64,000 nucleotides of DNA from Cladorhizidae sp. MBARI D1340-BT2 (lineage: Eukaryota > Porifera > Demospongiae > Poecilosclerida > Cladorhizidae): the NCBI GenBank assembly GCA_028752905.1, contig JAQNBH010000014.1, positions 20,280,990-20,344,989 on the forward strand, given 5' to 3'. Each line of letters starts with the position of its first letter. Position 1 is the first letter of the stretch. Under the pieces are notes generated by a model. That model saw nothing but the letters and a program-made list of their open reading frames with translations. It did not search any database and had not been told where the DNA came from. The position numbers and the translations under genes are program-made. Shown piece after piece: positions 22,694 to 32,281 of this stretch.

Positions 22694-23350
22694 TCACTCC
22701 CAAAAGTCCTCTAAGAATTGAGTTATGTCGTCAGCAGTGTGCAGGAACAGGCCAGCAATGACTTTAGCCAGCGGTGAGATGCTGGGCAATGTTCCAGATG
22801 CAGCAACATAAATTCCATGTGCTGATTCGAGATCGCTCCTGTTTTGCCTGCACTGCATGTACCTATTGAATGGACCTCTGGTTTCATCTTGTTCGGTGAC
22901 TGTATCAATGTCTTTTAGATCTGGCCATTCTCTGAATTTAGCAGTAAGAACCAAGTGAGATTCCCAAATGATCTTTGTGGATTTTTTATTTGATTTGTTA
23001 TTTGCAAAATACAACAAAATGCCTTCAAATAGATAATTGTCGGTATCATCATCTTGACCCACAAGAATGCCTTTGAAACATAGCAAACATTTTCCGTGTT
23101 TTCCAGACACGCACACGGTCACTAATTTCTCGTCTGTACGTTCGAATCTTACACACGAGCACTTATGATTGTTATAGCGTCCTCCATCCAGAATGTACAC
23201 ACTCTGTTCTTTTCCTTCCTCTTTTGGCACTTCTCTCGTTAGCGAGAAGCTGACTGCTTTTTAATTCAACAAATCTGGGGAGGTAAACCAGCAGGTTTTT
23301 GCCTGTGGTATTACTGTTGGCTGGGGTGGTGAAGAAGACATGGTTTATTT
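22694..23350 (-). CDS. Cys-rich unknown protein, N-terminus in another frame
   Basis: The main frame (22694 to about 23260) has no ATG. It contains HKCSCVRF and CVSGKHGKCLLCFKG, a possible zinc-binding Cys cluster near its start, followed by about 120 residues with no recognised domain. An ATG near 23338 begins MSSSPPQPTVIPQAK in another frame. A possible 39-nt GT-AG intron (gtttac ... gtcag) would connect the two; a frameshift is the alternative. Last large gene of the minus-strand block. Confidence 0.5.
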
Positions 23351-23476
23351 GTTTGTTGTAATTCAAAAACTGAACTTATGACAACTAGGCTGTCCGACTG
23401 CTGAATAAATACTAAATATCAACAGGAAATGGGAGGAGCATACAAATCAACATAAAAAAACATTTTTTAGTTTTTT

Positions 23477-23731
23477 TAAACAGAAACGATGGCAAATACC
23501 ATTTTGGACAAACGTTGTTATTTGGTCTATTGTGACTGTCCTACTTTTTTCCCTTCTTGCGTGTATATGCCGATTACTTGAGGAAAAAGCACTGTATCGG
23601 TGACGTACCCCCTCTTCTTGCTGGAAGAATAATAGACCATGAAGAAGAATTTACAAAAAAACATTCTTCTTCCATTATAGAAAACTATCATGTTCCAGTG
23701 ACACCTGGTTCTATGTTACCATTTCCCTAAA
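23477..23731 (+). pseudogene. Possible small membrane protein, frame-broken
   Basis: One frame reads WTNVVIWSIVTVLLFSLLAC followed by ICRLLEEKALY, a clear membrane segment. A second frame then continues with GDVPPLLAGRIIDHEEEF to a stop at about 23731. A one-base offset separates them and neither frame has a convincing ATG. It would lie between minus-strand genes. Confidence 0.25.
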
Positions 23732-23781
23732 AAAAATTTACTATAATTTATTATCTGTCTTTCACAATGATGATGGTTCAA

Positions 23782-24084
23782 TCAATAATATATTTTATTT
23801 CTTATGCAAAAATAGATGCAATCGACACAAGTGGGCCTAACACTCCTGAGACACTCAACAATTCCTGTTATTTTGCTAATGGTACTTTTCTTGTGTTCTG
23901 GTTTGTTTAGTTTTTTTAGTATTTTTTCGTCCTCGAGAAATTCTGTCGAAGGGGACACTGCGACTGGCTCGTCTTCCCCCAAATAACCTGCATACACACC
24001 CGTGATTCCCGATTGCTTCATGATTTCTCTGTGTGCCCCAAAATTACCAACGATTGCTGGTTTTGTGTTTTGTTTAAGTTCCAC
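23782..24084 (-). CDS. Unknown protein, overlaps stop of upstream gene
   Basis: This frame overlaps the end of the 259-aa gene. Its upstream part (NTKPAIVGNFGAHREIM) has no ATG until MKQSGITGVYAGYLG near 24021. It contains LGEDEPVAVSPSTEFL and a lysine-rich segment. Either it is a separate protein of about 80 aa, or it is the C-terminus of the upstream protein displaced by a frameshift or ribosomal slip. No family recognised. Confidence 0.4.
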   Translation of the reverse strand: MELKQNTKPAIVGNFGAHREIMKQSGITGVYAGYLGEDEPVAVSPSTEFLEDEKILKKLNKPEHKKSTISKITGIVECLRSVRPTCVDCIYFCIRNKIYY

Positions 24085-24853
24085 AAATAGGTGGTTTTGA
24101 AATCACTCCACCCGCTCGCAACAACTGTTCTCTGGGTCCCATGTAAATGTCAGACATAATGTCATCCACGTCGTAGGGATTTTCATGGGGATGCATTCCT
24201 CCAGTACTATCTTCTTCATGCAGATTTCTGAATCCTGCTGCTGCCAGTGAGGCTTCGTCTGCATCTATAGTCACGTTTTTGCATTCTGCAAAAATGGATG
24301 CTATCTTTGCCCCAGTGTCTTTTATGTCGTTGCCACTTTCCTGAAAATGCAATGGTTGCAACTTCATTTGGTCTTTATTATTTTTGCCTTCGCTGAGAAC
24401 TGAAAGTGCAGAATTGTAAATTTCACCTCCTTTTGTTGTCAGGTCTTGGCTAGACACAGTGGTTGCAATTTGCTTGACGGTCTGTTCGTTCTTGTCAGGA
24501 GGCATCATAGTACTTGCAATGCTCAGTACGTCAACAGCTGCCACGGCTGCAGGAGTATGCTTTCCACCCAAGACAAGCACATGGGACATGTCGTCGTCGG
24601 CATATTTTTCAACGTCCATTTCAGCATTCGGATCAATTCCGAAATTGCTAGGTTGAAGTATACCTTTGCCATCAGTGCTCAAAAAGTATCTTTCGTACAC
24701 TTCTTTAGGGTCGGCTCCTCCGATTTTGCTTGCTATCAATGCTATGTCTGGGTGGTTGACACAAAAAAAAACTTTTCGTTTCTTCTTCTTTGTGTGCTTT
24801 AGACTAGCTATCCTGGCTTTAATTTTTTCAATTTTTACACTTTTATTTTCCAT
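24074..24853 (-). CDS. Unknown 259-aa protein
   Basis: The start chosen is the internal ATG at 24853 (MENKSVKIEKIKARIASLKH); the upstream extension begins with a non-ATG codon. The N-terminus is lysine-rich (KHTKKKKRKVFF), followed by VFFCVNHPDIALIASKIGGA and a long mixed region, with a GGMHPHENPYDVDDIM segment near the C-terminus. No known domain recognised. A TATA-like ctatataag lies on the minus strand at about 24912-24922. It could be a structural or accessory protein of the element. Confidence 0.6.
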   Translation of the reverse strand: MENKSVKIEKIKARIASLKHTKKKKRKVFFCVNHPDIALIASKIGGADPKEVYERYFLSTDGKGILQPSNFGIDPNAEMDVEKYADDDMSHVLVLGGKHTPAAVAAVDVLSIASTMMPPDKNEQTVKQIATTVSSQDLTTKGGEIYNSALSVLSEGKNNKDQMKLQPLHFQESGNDIKDTGAKIASIFAECKNVTIDADEASLAAAGFRNLHEEDSTGGMHPHENPYDVDDIMSDIYMGPREQLLRAGGVISKPPICGT

Positions 24854-24957
24854 GGCAATATTATTATTTAAGAACAACAGAAAAGTCAATAGATATCACA
24901 AAAATCCATGCTTATATAGGAAAGTTAGAGCCATGTGTATGTATGTGTTAATTACAT

Positions 24958-25689
24958 TTAAAGTTGAGTCTCAGGCTGTTTCATATCGCCACTATGCATT
25001 CGACCAACAATCCATTGTGACATCTTTCGATCTGTTGTTTGAAAAGGACATCCGGTGGGCACTGGAAAGTTCCTTTTATTTAAATGTTGTTGTTTTGCAA
25101 TGTAGTAAAGTAAAGCAAACGTATCCCATACTGTTTTCGGTCGATATTCTTGTATCAAAGGTTGAAAGTTGTATAAGCACGTCATTATGTCATTGAAATA
25201 TCGGGCATTGCCTTTTTTGTATGCAGAATGTAACCAATTACGAAAGTCTCTTACTGTACCGGTTGCACTTGCAAATCTGTTTAGCATTTCAGTCGTTTCA
25301 TTCTCTATCGAATGATGCTGTTGTTGATTACTGTCAGACAGCATATGGCTGTACAAGTTGCCCAGCACATTGTCCAAATTGGAATCTCTGTCCACGATCC
25401 TGTATGGTGGTGATGGAAGAGGTGTAGGTTGTAAATACAAATGCGCAGATGTTGATGGTGCCAGCGTTAGTGAAGGAGGTGTGTGTTGAGGTTGAGCATC
25501 TTGATAGGACGGTTGGGATTCGTTGTATACGACAGTTGCTTGGCTGTCGGGTTCTTCTTCTTCTTCTTCTTCGACTTCTTCCATTGGAAATCGTTGTAAG
25601 TTATCATCATGATCATCAACGTGGGCATATTTCTGTAAAACATTAGTGTAGTGGCCCAGAGAACCGAACAATGTTTTTAATTCTGCCAT
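24958..25689 (-). CDS. Unknown 243-aa protein, acidic/proline-rich linker
   Basis: ATG at 25689, just 4 bp after the stop of the 265-aa gene, so the two are probably co-expressed. An N-terminal stretch of about 35 residues is followed by an acidic run (EEVEEEEEEEPD), a Pro/Ser/Gln-rich linker, and a folded-looking C-terminal half (FRNWLHSAYKKGNARYFNDI, TVWDTFALLYYIAKQQHL). No family recognised. Confidence 0.6.
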   Translation of the reverse strand: MAELKTLFGSLGHYTNVLQKYAHVDDHDDNLQRFPMEEVEEEEEEEPDSQATVVYNESQPSYQDAQPQHTPPSLTLAPSTSAHLYLQPTPLPSPPYRIVDRDSNLDNVLGNLYSHMLSDSNQQQHHSIENETTEMLNRFASATGTVRDFRNWLHSAYKKGNARYFNDIMTCLYNFQPLIQEYRPKTVWDTFALLYYIAKQQHLNKRNFPVPTGCPFQTTDRKMSQWIVGRMHSGDMKQPETQL

Positions 25690-25693
25690 TTTT

Positions 25694-26491
25694 TTAATTT
25701 GCCATACTGTAAGATCGCCTGAATATAGTTTCTTCTTCTTCTAAAGCAACTTTTTTAGGATCCCACTGTTTGTGCACGGTAAGTTTCCTATTTTTTTGTA
25801 CGAAATTGCCCCATAATTTGTCAAAAGCTGATACTAACATATCCCCTGGCTCCATTAAATGAGGAGGGTCGGTTTGAAATGCTTCCTTGTACCAATTAAT
25901 AATTAGACTTTCAGGCAACATGTACATATGCACCTTGGGAATTTTTCTTTCTATGCATCGCATTCTACCATTTTCATTGCATACGAATGTTGCTTCCACG
26001 AAAAAAGGTTTTGCTTTGACACAGATTGTCCATCCTTTTCTCAATGTGTTCATGCCACCTGCAAGGAGTGTTTGCCCAGCACGAATAACCCTGGGTCCTC
26101 CGATGTTATTATGGACTCTTCCAAAAGCGTCCCCTCCATCTAAATGTATGAAACCAGCTTCATCAACTTGAACATTTCTTGTCATTATTATTTTTCCAGG
26201 AGAAGATCTTGTACTTGTGTTGCAAAAGCCTTCGCAATACATCAAGTCCACATCATTTAATTTGTATTCATCTGTGACTTCGTAAATGAAATGTCGCAAC
26301 GTACAGGTTAATTCTTTGTGCAATACAGATGGTCTGATGGGTATACCCGATATGTGAATTTCAGCTCCGTTTTCTTTTGCTCTAATTGCAGCATCAATCA
26401 AATCTAATTTTCGTTTGCCAAGCAAAGTCCTGACTGTGCCAGCTGGAAAGGTATGCCTATAGATTACTCTGGACTGTGGTTGCTGTATCAT
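25694..26491 (-). CDS. Unknown 265-aa protein
   Basis: ATG at 26491 (MIQQPQSRVIYRHTF). A TATA-like ctataaaag lies about 40 bp upstream on the minus strand (26531-26541). Even, globular composition with FIHLDGGDAFGRVHNN and GGPRVIRAGQTLLAGGM segments and an acidic end (ALEEEETIF). No catalytic motif recognised. It sits between the large 710-aa gene and the 243-aa gene in the minus-strand block, a position consistent with a structural protein (inference). Confidence 0.6.
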   Translation of the reverse strand: MIQQPQSRVIYRHTFPAGTVRTLLGKRKLDLIDAAIRAKENGAEIHISGIPIRPSVLHKELTCTLRHFIYEVTDEYKLNDVDLMYCEGFCNTSTRSSPGKIIMTRNVQVDEAGFIHLDGGDAFGRVHNNIGGPRVIRAGQTLLAGGMNTLRKGWTICVKAKPFFVEATFVCNENGRMRCIERKIPKVHMYMLPESLIINWYKEAFQTDPPHLMEPGDMLVSAFDKLWGNFVQKNRKLTVHKQWDPKKVALEEEETIFRRSYSMAN

Positions 26492-26530
26492 GATTACAAC
26501 ATTAAAAATGACAAGGTAGAAAATGCATCT

Positions 26531-26541
26531 CTTTTATAGTA
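26531..26541 (-). promoter_or_regulatory. TATA-like element for 265-aa gene
   Basis: Reads ctataaaag on the minus strand, about 40 bp before the ATG at 26491. Matches the style of the other promoters in this element. Confidence 0.45.
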
Positions 26542-26604
26542 GACATAGGATGTACATGTATCATCACGTGATAAAAGTTTTTATTCTAAATCAGTTATTC
26601 TAAA

Positions 26605-28737
26605 TCAGTCTTCCTGTTCTTCTTGCATGTCGTCGTCGATGTCGGTGTCGTCATCGTTATTGGATTTCTTCTTTTCTGCAGCGATGTTCTTATAAACAGA
26701 AATGTAATCATCTTTTTCTGACTTGATTTTTTCGTCTATATTTCTTATCCAGTATTGCCCAAAATAAGTACTTCCATCTATAAACGGAGGCATTCTGGTC
26801 GAGTAGGATATTTTGAGTTTGTATTTCATTGCTTTGCTCCCTTTCACAGGGAGATGTTTATTTCTATACAGCGAACTTCTGGGATATATTTTGTGTGCAC
26901 TTGTCAGTGTCTGTCCTGGGGACTTGTGAGTGGCTGAACGTGCATGTTGGTTGTAGTGTCGGCCATCTCTTGTAACTTTTTTCTGAATAGGGTGTAGCAT
27001 CCGTGCTTTGTTCACTGGAAGCGCAGGCATCAGACCGTAGGATACTTCCAACAAATTTTTTTGTATGATTTCGGGTCTGTCGTTGTAGTAGTCGAATGCA
27101 AACAGAGTTCTGAAATTATCCTGCGTTATCCATCCAATTTGAAACTTCACACGCAAGGTGTATTTTGGAGGACTGATATATTTAATAATTCCATACCACC
27201 AAGAATAATCGTTCACGTTAGCTGCGAGTCCGTGTAGCTTGCCATCGATGCCTGGTGTTTTCAGAGGCACAGACAGGTCAAATTTGTCAGATAGGTAAAG
27301 CATCGACAGAGGACTCAGCCTTCCAATCAAAGATTCTTTCGCAAAATCAGAAAAAGCTCTGCTACTACCATTTTGTTTTTGTGTCCCAAAAGAATAAACA
27401 GTACCAGAAACCGATTCAGCTACTTCTACTTCGTTTATGTCAATAACCGAATCTCCCACATCTAGATTGCTTGCAGGCACCAGCAGCGTTGTTGCTGGCA
27501 TCGCTTCTTTGTACGTGGAATTGTCTTTGGTGCACGGGCAGTCGGGCCAGTCGCATTTTTTTGCTTCGAAGGGATTTGTTTTAAAGGAACAATTTATCGT
27601 TTCTGTGATTTTTGTAACAGCACTGAATTTTCCTAAATCGGTTACCGTGTCTTCGATGTAAGCATCAGGTTCCATCGAAGCCCTGTCCATGAGCAATTCG
27701 ACATTTTCCAATCTTTCCATGAGCAATTCGTCAGATGGGTTTGAGTAGACGACAACTCCAGGATAGTGTTGTTCTGTCTCTGTCGATTCATTCGAAATAT
27801 ATTCTTCTGTTTCTTCGTCTGGAACAATTCCTTTTCTTATGCGGTCTTGATATGCAGTGAATGTAACTGGAATGGTAGTCGAAAAATGATTCCAAATGGC
27901 AAAGGAGTTGATTGTTTCTGATGTTATGTGCTTTTTGCTCATACCTCCTTTTGGTACAAATGCCCATTCCGAATTCTGAGCTTTGTATGGAATCCTGTAA
28001 GTGTACCTATGCGATCCCATCAGATCGCCTGCAGCAGTTAAGTTGTGTTCAAATTCGATTGTACCTGGATCGGTTATTTCGTGCTCGATTGCAAGAATTC
28101 TTGTGAATGGAACTCTTCCTGCCTGATCAGCTGCAGTAGAATGTATGCCTAGATCCAAGATCGTGTCCACGATATGAGAAGGTTCGTACTCGTTTTCTTC
28201 TTCTTTGTCGTTTTTTCGCATTTTGAATGGCAACACTTTTACAACATCTTCTACAATCACTTCTTGCTCTATAACTTGCACTGGTTTCCATTCGACGTCC
28301 ATTTTTTTGGTCAATTCGCCAACTTCGAGTACACCTTCTTCGGGTGGTATTGGAGGGGCATCTTGCGAAAGCAATCCAGCAAACTCGTCATGTTTTATAT
28401 TTCCAATATCATCACTTGTTGCATTTCGTGCAAGAACGTTGGCAACACTGTTTCCAACTACTTGACCCATCAAAGAATAATGGGTGCCATCAGCAATGTG
28501 GTCCACGAGTGCAGACGTTATTCCTGCAGTGTGCAGAGCTGCCACTTGATGTGCATCCAAAGGAGCAAACTGAAGAGTCTGTGGATCTTCGAGTTTCACA
28601 AATTTATTATTATTATTGCTACTGCTGTCAATACTGCTAGTTGTAGTATTATTATTATTACATTGGGTTTTTTTCTTTTGGGTTTTTTTCTGTTGCAATC
28701 CACGCAGCTGCTTTTCCAAAGCTTTAATCTGAGACAT
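26605..28737 (-). CDS. Largest protein of the element (710 aa), probable structural protein
   Basis: ATG chosen at 28737 (MSQIKALEKQLRGLQQKKTQ); the longer frame begins with TTG. The N-terminal ~50 residues are a coiled-coil/lysine region and Asn/Ser runs. The middle holds a Cys cluster (CDWPDCPC, near residue 400). Towards the C-terminus there is a beta-rich region with YSWWYGIIKYISPPKYTLRV, then a basic stretch and an acidic tail (NDDDTDIDDD). Length, single-gene TATA (cttataaaag near 28777-28787) and central position fit a capsid-type protein. A jelly-roll fold is only a guess from the aromatic/beta pattern. No family recognised. Confidence 0.6.
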   Translation of the reverse strand: MSQIKALEKQLRGLQQKKTQKKKTQCNNNNTTTSSIDSSSNNNNKFVKLEDPQTLQFAPLDAHQVAALHTAGITSALVDHIADGTHYSLMGQVVGNSVANVLARNATSDDIGNIKHDEFAGLLSQDAPPIPPEEGVLEVGELTKKMDVEWKPVQVIEQEVIVEDVVKVLPFKMRKNDKEEENEYEPSHIVDTILDLGIHSTAADQAGRVPFTRILAIEHEITDPGTIEFEHNLTAAGDLMGSHRYTYRIPYKAQNSEWAFVPKGGMSKKHITSETINSFAIWNHFSTTIPVTFTAYQDRIRKGIVPDEETEEYISNESTETEQHYPGVVVYSNPSDELLMERLENVELLMDRASMEPDAYIEDTVTDLGKFSAVTKITETINCSFKTNPFEAKKCDWPDCPCTKDNSTYKEAMPATTLLVPASNLDVGDSVIDINEVEVAESVSGTVYSFGTQKQNGSSRAFSDFAKESLIGRLSPLSMLYLSDKFDLSVPLKTPGIDGKLHGLAANVNDYSWWYGIIKYISPPKYTLRVKFQIGWITQDNFRTLFAFDYYNDRPEIIQKNLLEVSYGLMPALPVNKARMLHPIQKKVTRDGRHYNQHARSATHKSPGQTLTSAHKIYPRSSLYRNKHLPVKGSKAMKYKLKISYSTRMPPFIDGSTYFGQYWIRNIDEKIKSEKDDYISVYKNIAAEKKKSNNDDDTDIDDDMQEEQED

Positions 28738-28775
28738 AGTCAACAACAAATAAAGTGAAAAAGTCCATGGTAAAT

Positions 28776-28790
28776 GCCTTTTATAAGGGG
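28776..28790 (-). promoter_or_regulatory. TATA-like element for 710-aa gene
   Basis: Minus strand cccttataaaaggc, about 45 bp before the ATG at 28737. Confidence 0.45.
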
Positions 28791-28875
28791 AAAAAGTGGT
28801 AATTTACGGATACCGGTTATCCTGTTGCCTGCTTCCTGAATCAGACTTAGTATTCCTTGTTTGTGTGTGACACAG

Positions 28876-29141
28876 ATGGAACCAGGAAAAAAAGAAAAAG
28901 AAGGGGGGGGAACACCGAAGACGACAGCATCTTCTTGGGTTCTGGGACAACCGATTCCCAGATCAAATAACATCGACATACCATATAACAAGTAAGTTTT
29001 TTAAATCTCATTTACTTTTTTCTTTGTTTTCTTTCTTTTCTCTCTTTCCAATTTTTTTTGGCTAATTAATATATATATTTTTATTCATTTAGAGAAAGAC
29101 GACCAAACTGCTGCAACTGCTCAAAATGTATTAAAAAGTGA
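28876..29141 (+). CDS. Small two-exon gene, basic protein with Cys-rich end
   Basis: Exon 1 runs from ATG 28876 (MEPGKKEKEGGGTPKTT) to 28991, where aacaa meets the donor gtaagt. Exon 2 starts after the acceptor ttcatttag at 29093 and ends with TGA at 29141. Phases match (116 nt + 49 nt). The spliced product is 54 aa and ends PNCCNCSKCIKK, a CCxCxxC cluster. The intron of about 101 nt is T-rich. It lies in the gap between the 710-aa gene and Rep on the opposite strand. Function unknown. Confidence 0.5.
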
Positions 29142-29163
29142 CACATTATTATTAGATCATTAT

Positions 29164-30502
29164 TTATGGATCATAAATTTTACAAAATCCTGTTTCATAA
29201 GGGTAGGAAAAAACAGAACATGGTCCATGTGAAATTTCAATGCACATGCAAGGAACTTGTCTGTTCATGATGGACGAATAATTATTCATCAGATAACCAG
29301 CTACTATTTCATAATTGTAGGGCTTTGGAAGAACATCACCAGGTTTTCTCAAGTAAGATCTGATTTCGTGAATGTCCATCCTTGCACTTATTTCTCCACA
29401 ATCATCTGCAGGCAAGGTAACAACGACGTGAGGAGGATGAAGCAAAGGCACAGTCGTTCCGTGAACATCTACCGTTGTAGCTGTTCCTCCCATCAGTTGC
29501 AGCATTAGGGTTCTCTTCCCTTTTAACCAGCATTTTGGTGCTTCGTCGAATAATACAACTGGATGATCCAGGCAAGGGCTCATTTTTCCTACGCCCTTGG
29601 CCGAAATGTTCAGATGGCCAACCCTGTTGTTCCAATTCAACCATTCACAGACCCACGTTTTGCCAACATTAGGTGGTCCTAGGAGAACAAGACTTTTCTT
29701 GCTGTTTGTGCTCTCTCTCATTTGTGTCAATCTAGCCATATGTATCATTAAATCGTAAGGCCTCTCCTGCATGATAACCCATTCAAACCAATACAAGGCA
29801 GTTGCAAAAGGAAGGGCTTTTATTTTTTCTTTGAGTCTTGCATTCTCATAACAAGAAAACAGGTACCTAAAATACGATTCTAAATGAGTTTGGTGACTCA
29901 CAAAATAATCAGAGTCGCCTTCATCAAAAAAATTCTGTCTCATGTCGATAATGGATCTCAGCCCATCTTTTTCAATCCATTTTTTTATTTTTGCTTTTAA
30001 CCGGACCAGTGTGCTTTTTACCACAGGGTCGTTATTGTTCTGTGTTCTCAGTTTAAGTTCGACTGGTTCGATTGATTTGTCGGCATCCTCAGGTTCGCCA
30101 GCTCGATCCCCCACGCCATTAAGATTTTCTTTCAAAATGTAAAGGAGCAACTTTTCATAATCATAAATTTCAAAAAACTTTGGATTTTTCAGACGGTCCC
30201 CAGATTCACACAAACTGTCATTCAATAGTTTTTGTAAACTTCTTCGAGTGAAACACGGTAGACTGGAAATTACAATATTTAAATGAGGAGTTGAACCTGC
30301 ATCTCCTTCTTCATATGTAACGGTGCATTCGAATGACTGCAATGCTCGAAAGTGCTTTAGATATGTAGTGGTACATTGAAGACAACAAGATATTCCGAGT
30401 CAAATAATCTGCATCCATCCAACCTGCATTTGCTGAAAGAACAACAAATGCTTTTTCATACTGTTTACCATATACCATTTCTTTTGAATATATCTGATTC
30501 AT
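29164..30502 (-). CDS. Replication protein: HUH-like motifs plus SF3 helicase
   Basis: The main frame (29164 to about 30395) holds TPHLNIVIS, resembling HUH endonuclease motif II (His-hydrophobic-Asn here), and YILKEN, resembling motif III (Tyr-x-x-Lys). The superfamily 3 helicase follows: Walker A LLGPPNVGKTW, Walker B PVVLFDEAPKCW, and a motif-C-like HVVVTLPADD. Known SF3 proteins of this layout nick and unwind viral origins. The frame has no ATG. The probable N-terminus begins at ATG 30502 (MNQIYSKEMVYGK) in the adjacent frame, so a short intron or a frameshift lies near 30350-30480. Closest in kind to parvovirus-like or CRESS-like Rep proteins. It is read divergently from the 344-aa gene. 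Confidence 0.8.
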
Positions 30503-30528
30503 GATTTATGTAGAACATGCACATGCAT

Positions 30529-30543
30529 TAGTGCATTTTATAG
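30529..30543 (-). promoter_or_regulatory. Core promoter of Rep gene (CTATAAAATGCACTA)
   Basis: On the minus strand the 15-mer ctataaaatgcacta lies 27-41 bp before ATG 30502. The identical 15-mer precedes the gene at 34544. Confidence 0.6.
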
Positions 30544-30685
30544 TCTGATAAACCAATTTGAACAAATTAACAAGTAATTGTTATCAGGTTAATTACTAAA
30601 TAGTCCCACACTGTGCTGTATATTTGATGCTCAGCAATAGCAACATTAAATCATAATCAGTTATCACGCCAGGAAAATTGTTTTC

Positions 30686-30694
30686 CTATAAAAA
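30686..30694 (+). promoter_or_regulatory. TATA box of 344-aa gene
   Basis: Plus strand cctataaaaacagg, about 50 bp before ATG 30743. With the Rep promoter it forms a divergent promoter region at 30503-30742. Confidence 0.55.
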
Positions 30695-30742
30695 CAGGCT
30701 GGAGGAAATCAGAGAAAAGTAGACTGCTTGAAGAAGGAAAAT

Positions 30743-31777
30743 ATGTCACTGAAGCATCCACCAACTATCTTCAAATCCGAAGCTAAAAAACGCAAACACG
30801 GCTTCAAGGAAGAAATGCTGAATCTAGCCTTCGATTGGTTTTTGGCGAATTGCACGGAAGAAGATCCGTTAGAAATCGAAATTAGTAATTTACCAGACCA
30901 ATACAAAGAATCATTTGATACACTCACTGTTGGCATAGAAGGCTTGTATGCTTGGGTGAACAAAGGATTGTTACCCAAGGATTGCAACTGCCTATACGAA
31001 TTGGTAGCAGAAGAAATTGCTGAAAAACCTGTTGCATTAATTACATTGACAGATGCTTTGATAAAATCCAAATGGAAACTGGAAATAGTTGGTGGAGGAC
31101 AAGAAGCCACTGTTCTTAAGAATACAGCGGACTGGAGCATATTCGTAAACAAATTTGTATCGGGATATCATGAATCTCTAAACGAAAGTTGTTGGTGCAT
31201 AAGACAAGAAGTTATGCTGTCTACCAGAAAACCAGCAAAGGAAGTCAGCTGTCTAAAAGTCTCTGGTGCCTACCAAATTATGCAAACCGACGGAAGTCTT
31301 TATTCTTGCATGACAACAAGAGCTGTCGAACAGCTTCATGGGCTTACAAACAGTAAGTATGCATTTCCAATAGGAGGAACAATGTATTCCTTTGCCACGA
31401 AGAAAACCGTAAAAATTGCTCCTATGTTGGACCACATCTTAAAAGTGGTTGCAATGGTCGGAAATGACATAAAGAAAGTCGTTTCCACCATGGCTATGGC
31501 TGCTGTTACTTCCCCAGATGCCGTGGAAAATTACAAAAAATGTTTTTCTAATCCTTTAGCTATCATTGCGTTGCACTGTGAACTGAACAACGACACCAAA
31601 ATAAAAGGATTCTTTTGTCAATACAGGGACACTAAATTTGGTAACGTGGCGTGGGAAGAAATAAAAGATCTCATCTATGCAGCAAATGACGAAATTACAC
31701 CAGGGATGCAGGCATATGCCAAAAAAGGAGGATTGTGTCAGTCATCTGAGGATTTGATATTTGAAAACTTATTCTAA
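30743..31777 (+). CDS. Unknown 344-aa protein, divergent from Rep
   Basis: ATG at 30743 (MSLKHPPTIFKSEAKKRKHG) is preferred over the upstream TTG frame because a TATA box lies about 50 bp before it. Intact, intronless and globular: basic N-terminus, FDWFLANCTEEDPLEIEI, a Gly-rich EIVGGGQEATVL, SCWCIRQEVMLS, and a helical C-terminal half (ILKVVAMVGNDIKKVVSTMA). No known domain recognised. Pairing with Rep suggests an early or regulatory role, but this is inference. Confidence 0.65.
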   Translation: MSLKHPPTIFKSEAKKRKHGFKEEMLNLAFDWFLANCTEEDPLEIEISNLPDQYKESFDTLTVGIEGLYAWVNKGLLPKDCNCLYELVAEEIAEKPVALITLTDALIKSKWKLEIVGGGQEATVLKNTADWSIFVNKFVSGYHESLNESCWCIRQEVMLSTRKPAKEVSCLKVSGAYQIMQTDGSLYSCMTTRAVEQLHGLTNSKYAFPIGGTMYSFATKKTVKIAPMLDHILKVVAMVGNDIKKVVSTMAMAAVTSPDAVENYKKCFSNPLAIIALHCELNNDTKIKGFFCQYRDTKFGNVAWEEIKDLIYAANDEITPGMQAYAKKGGLCQSSEDLIFENLF

Positions 31778-31990
31778 GAACATTGTTAATTACTACTGTA
31801 AAAAAAAATTGTTATTTTATGATACGACTAAATTAAAAAGAACAATTGATTATCTTATGAAATAAAATCAAGAATATATTATAAAAATTTATAAGATAAA
31901 GTTATACATACATACATGTCTATTTGATCATATAGCCTTGGAGCGTATGCACTCATTATAAATAGTTATCAATCCATTCATTTATTGCAA
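31778..31990. other. AT-rich intergenic region
   Basis: Convergent 3' ends of the 344-aa and 96-aa genes; no feature recognised. Confidence 0.4.
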
Positions 31991-32281
31991 TTATGGTCTT
32001 CTGGCTCGATAAACCACCATATTAGCAACAGTTATTCTAGAAGTAGTTGATGCACACTCGTCAGGAAGAATACAGCAGGCGGTCTCGATTTTGGTACCCA
32101 CTGTGGTAATCTTGTTATGTATACTTGCAACTCGGGCATTCAAGATAGCGATCTCAGCACTTAAGGTGGCGATCTCGCCAATCAACTCGGTGATCTCGGC
32201 ACTCATGGTGTCTATGTCGGTGGTATCCATGTTGTTGTCGTTCCCAGGTAGTTTTTTTCCAGTGTTCATTCTGGTGTTCAT
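31991..32281 (-). CDS. Small coiled-coil protein, copy 1 (96 aa)
   Basis: ATG at 32281 (MNTRMNTGKKLPGNDNN). The middle MSAEITELIGEIATLSAEIA followed by ILNARVASIHNKI has a heptad-like pattern, suggesting a coiled coil. The N-terminal half and upstream region are nearly identical to the gene at 33796-34143, and the C-terminal part differs. A local duplication made the pair. Function unknown. Confidence 0.55.
   Translation of the reverse strand: MNTRMNTGKKLPGNDNNMDTTDIDTMSAEITELIGEIATLSAEIAILNARVASIHNKITTVGTKIETACCILPDECASTTSRITVANMVVYRARRP

Noticed and set aside
30743..31777. Assigning the 344-aa protein to a viral nucleoprotein or other named family
   Set aside because: Only general helical character is visible; no motif supports a specific family.
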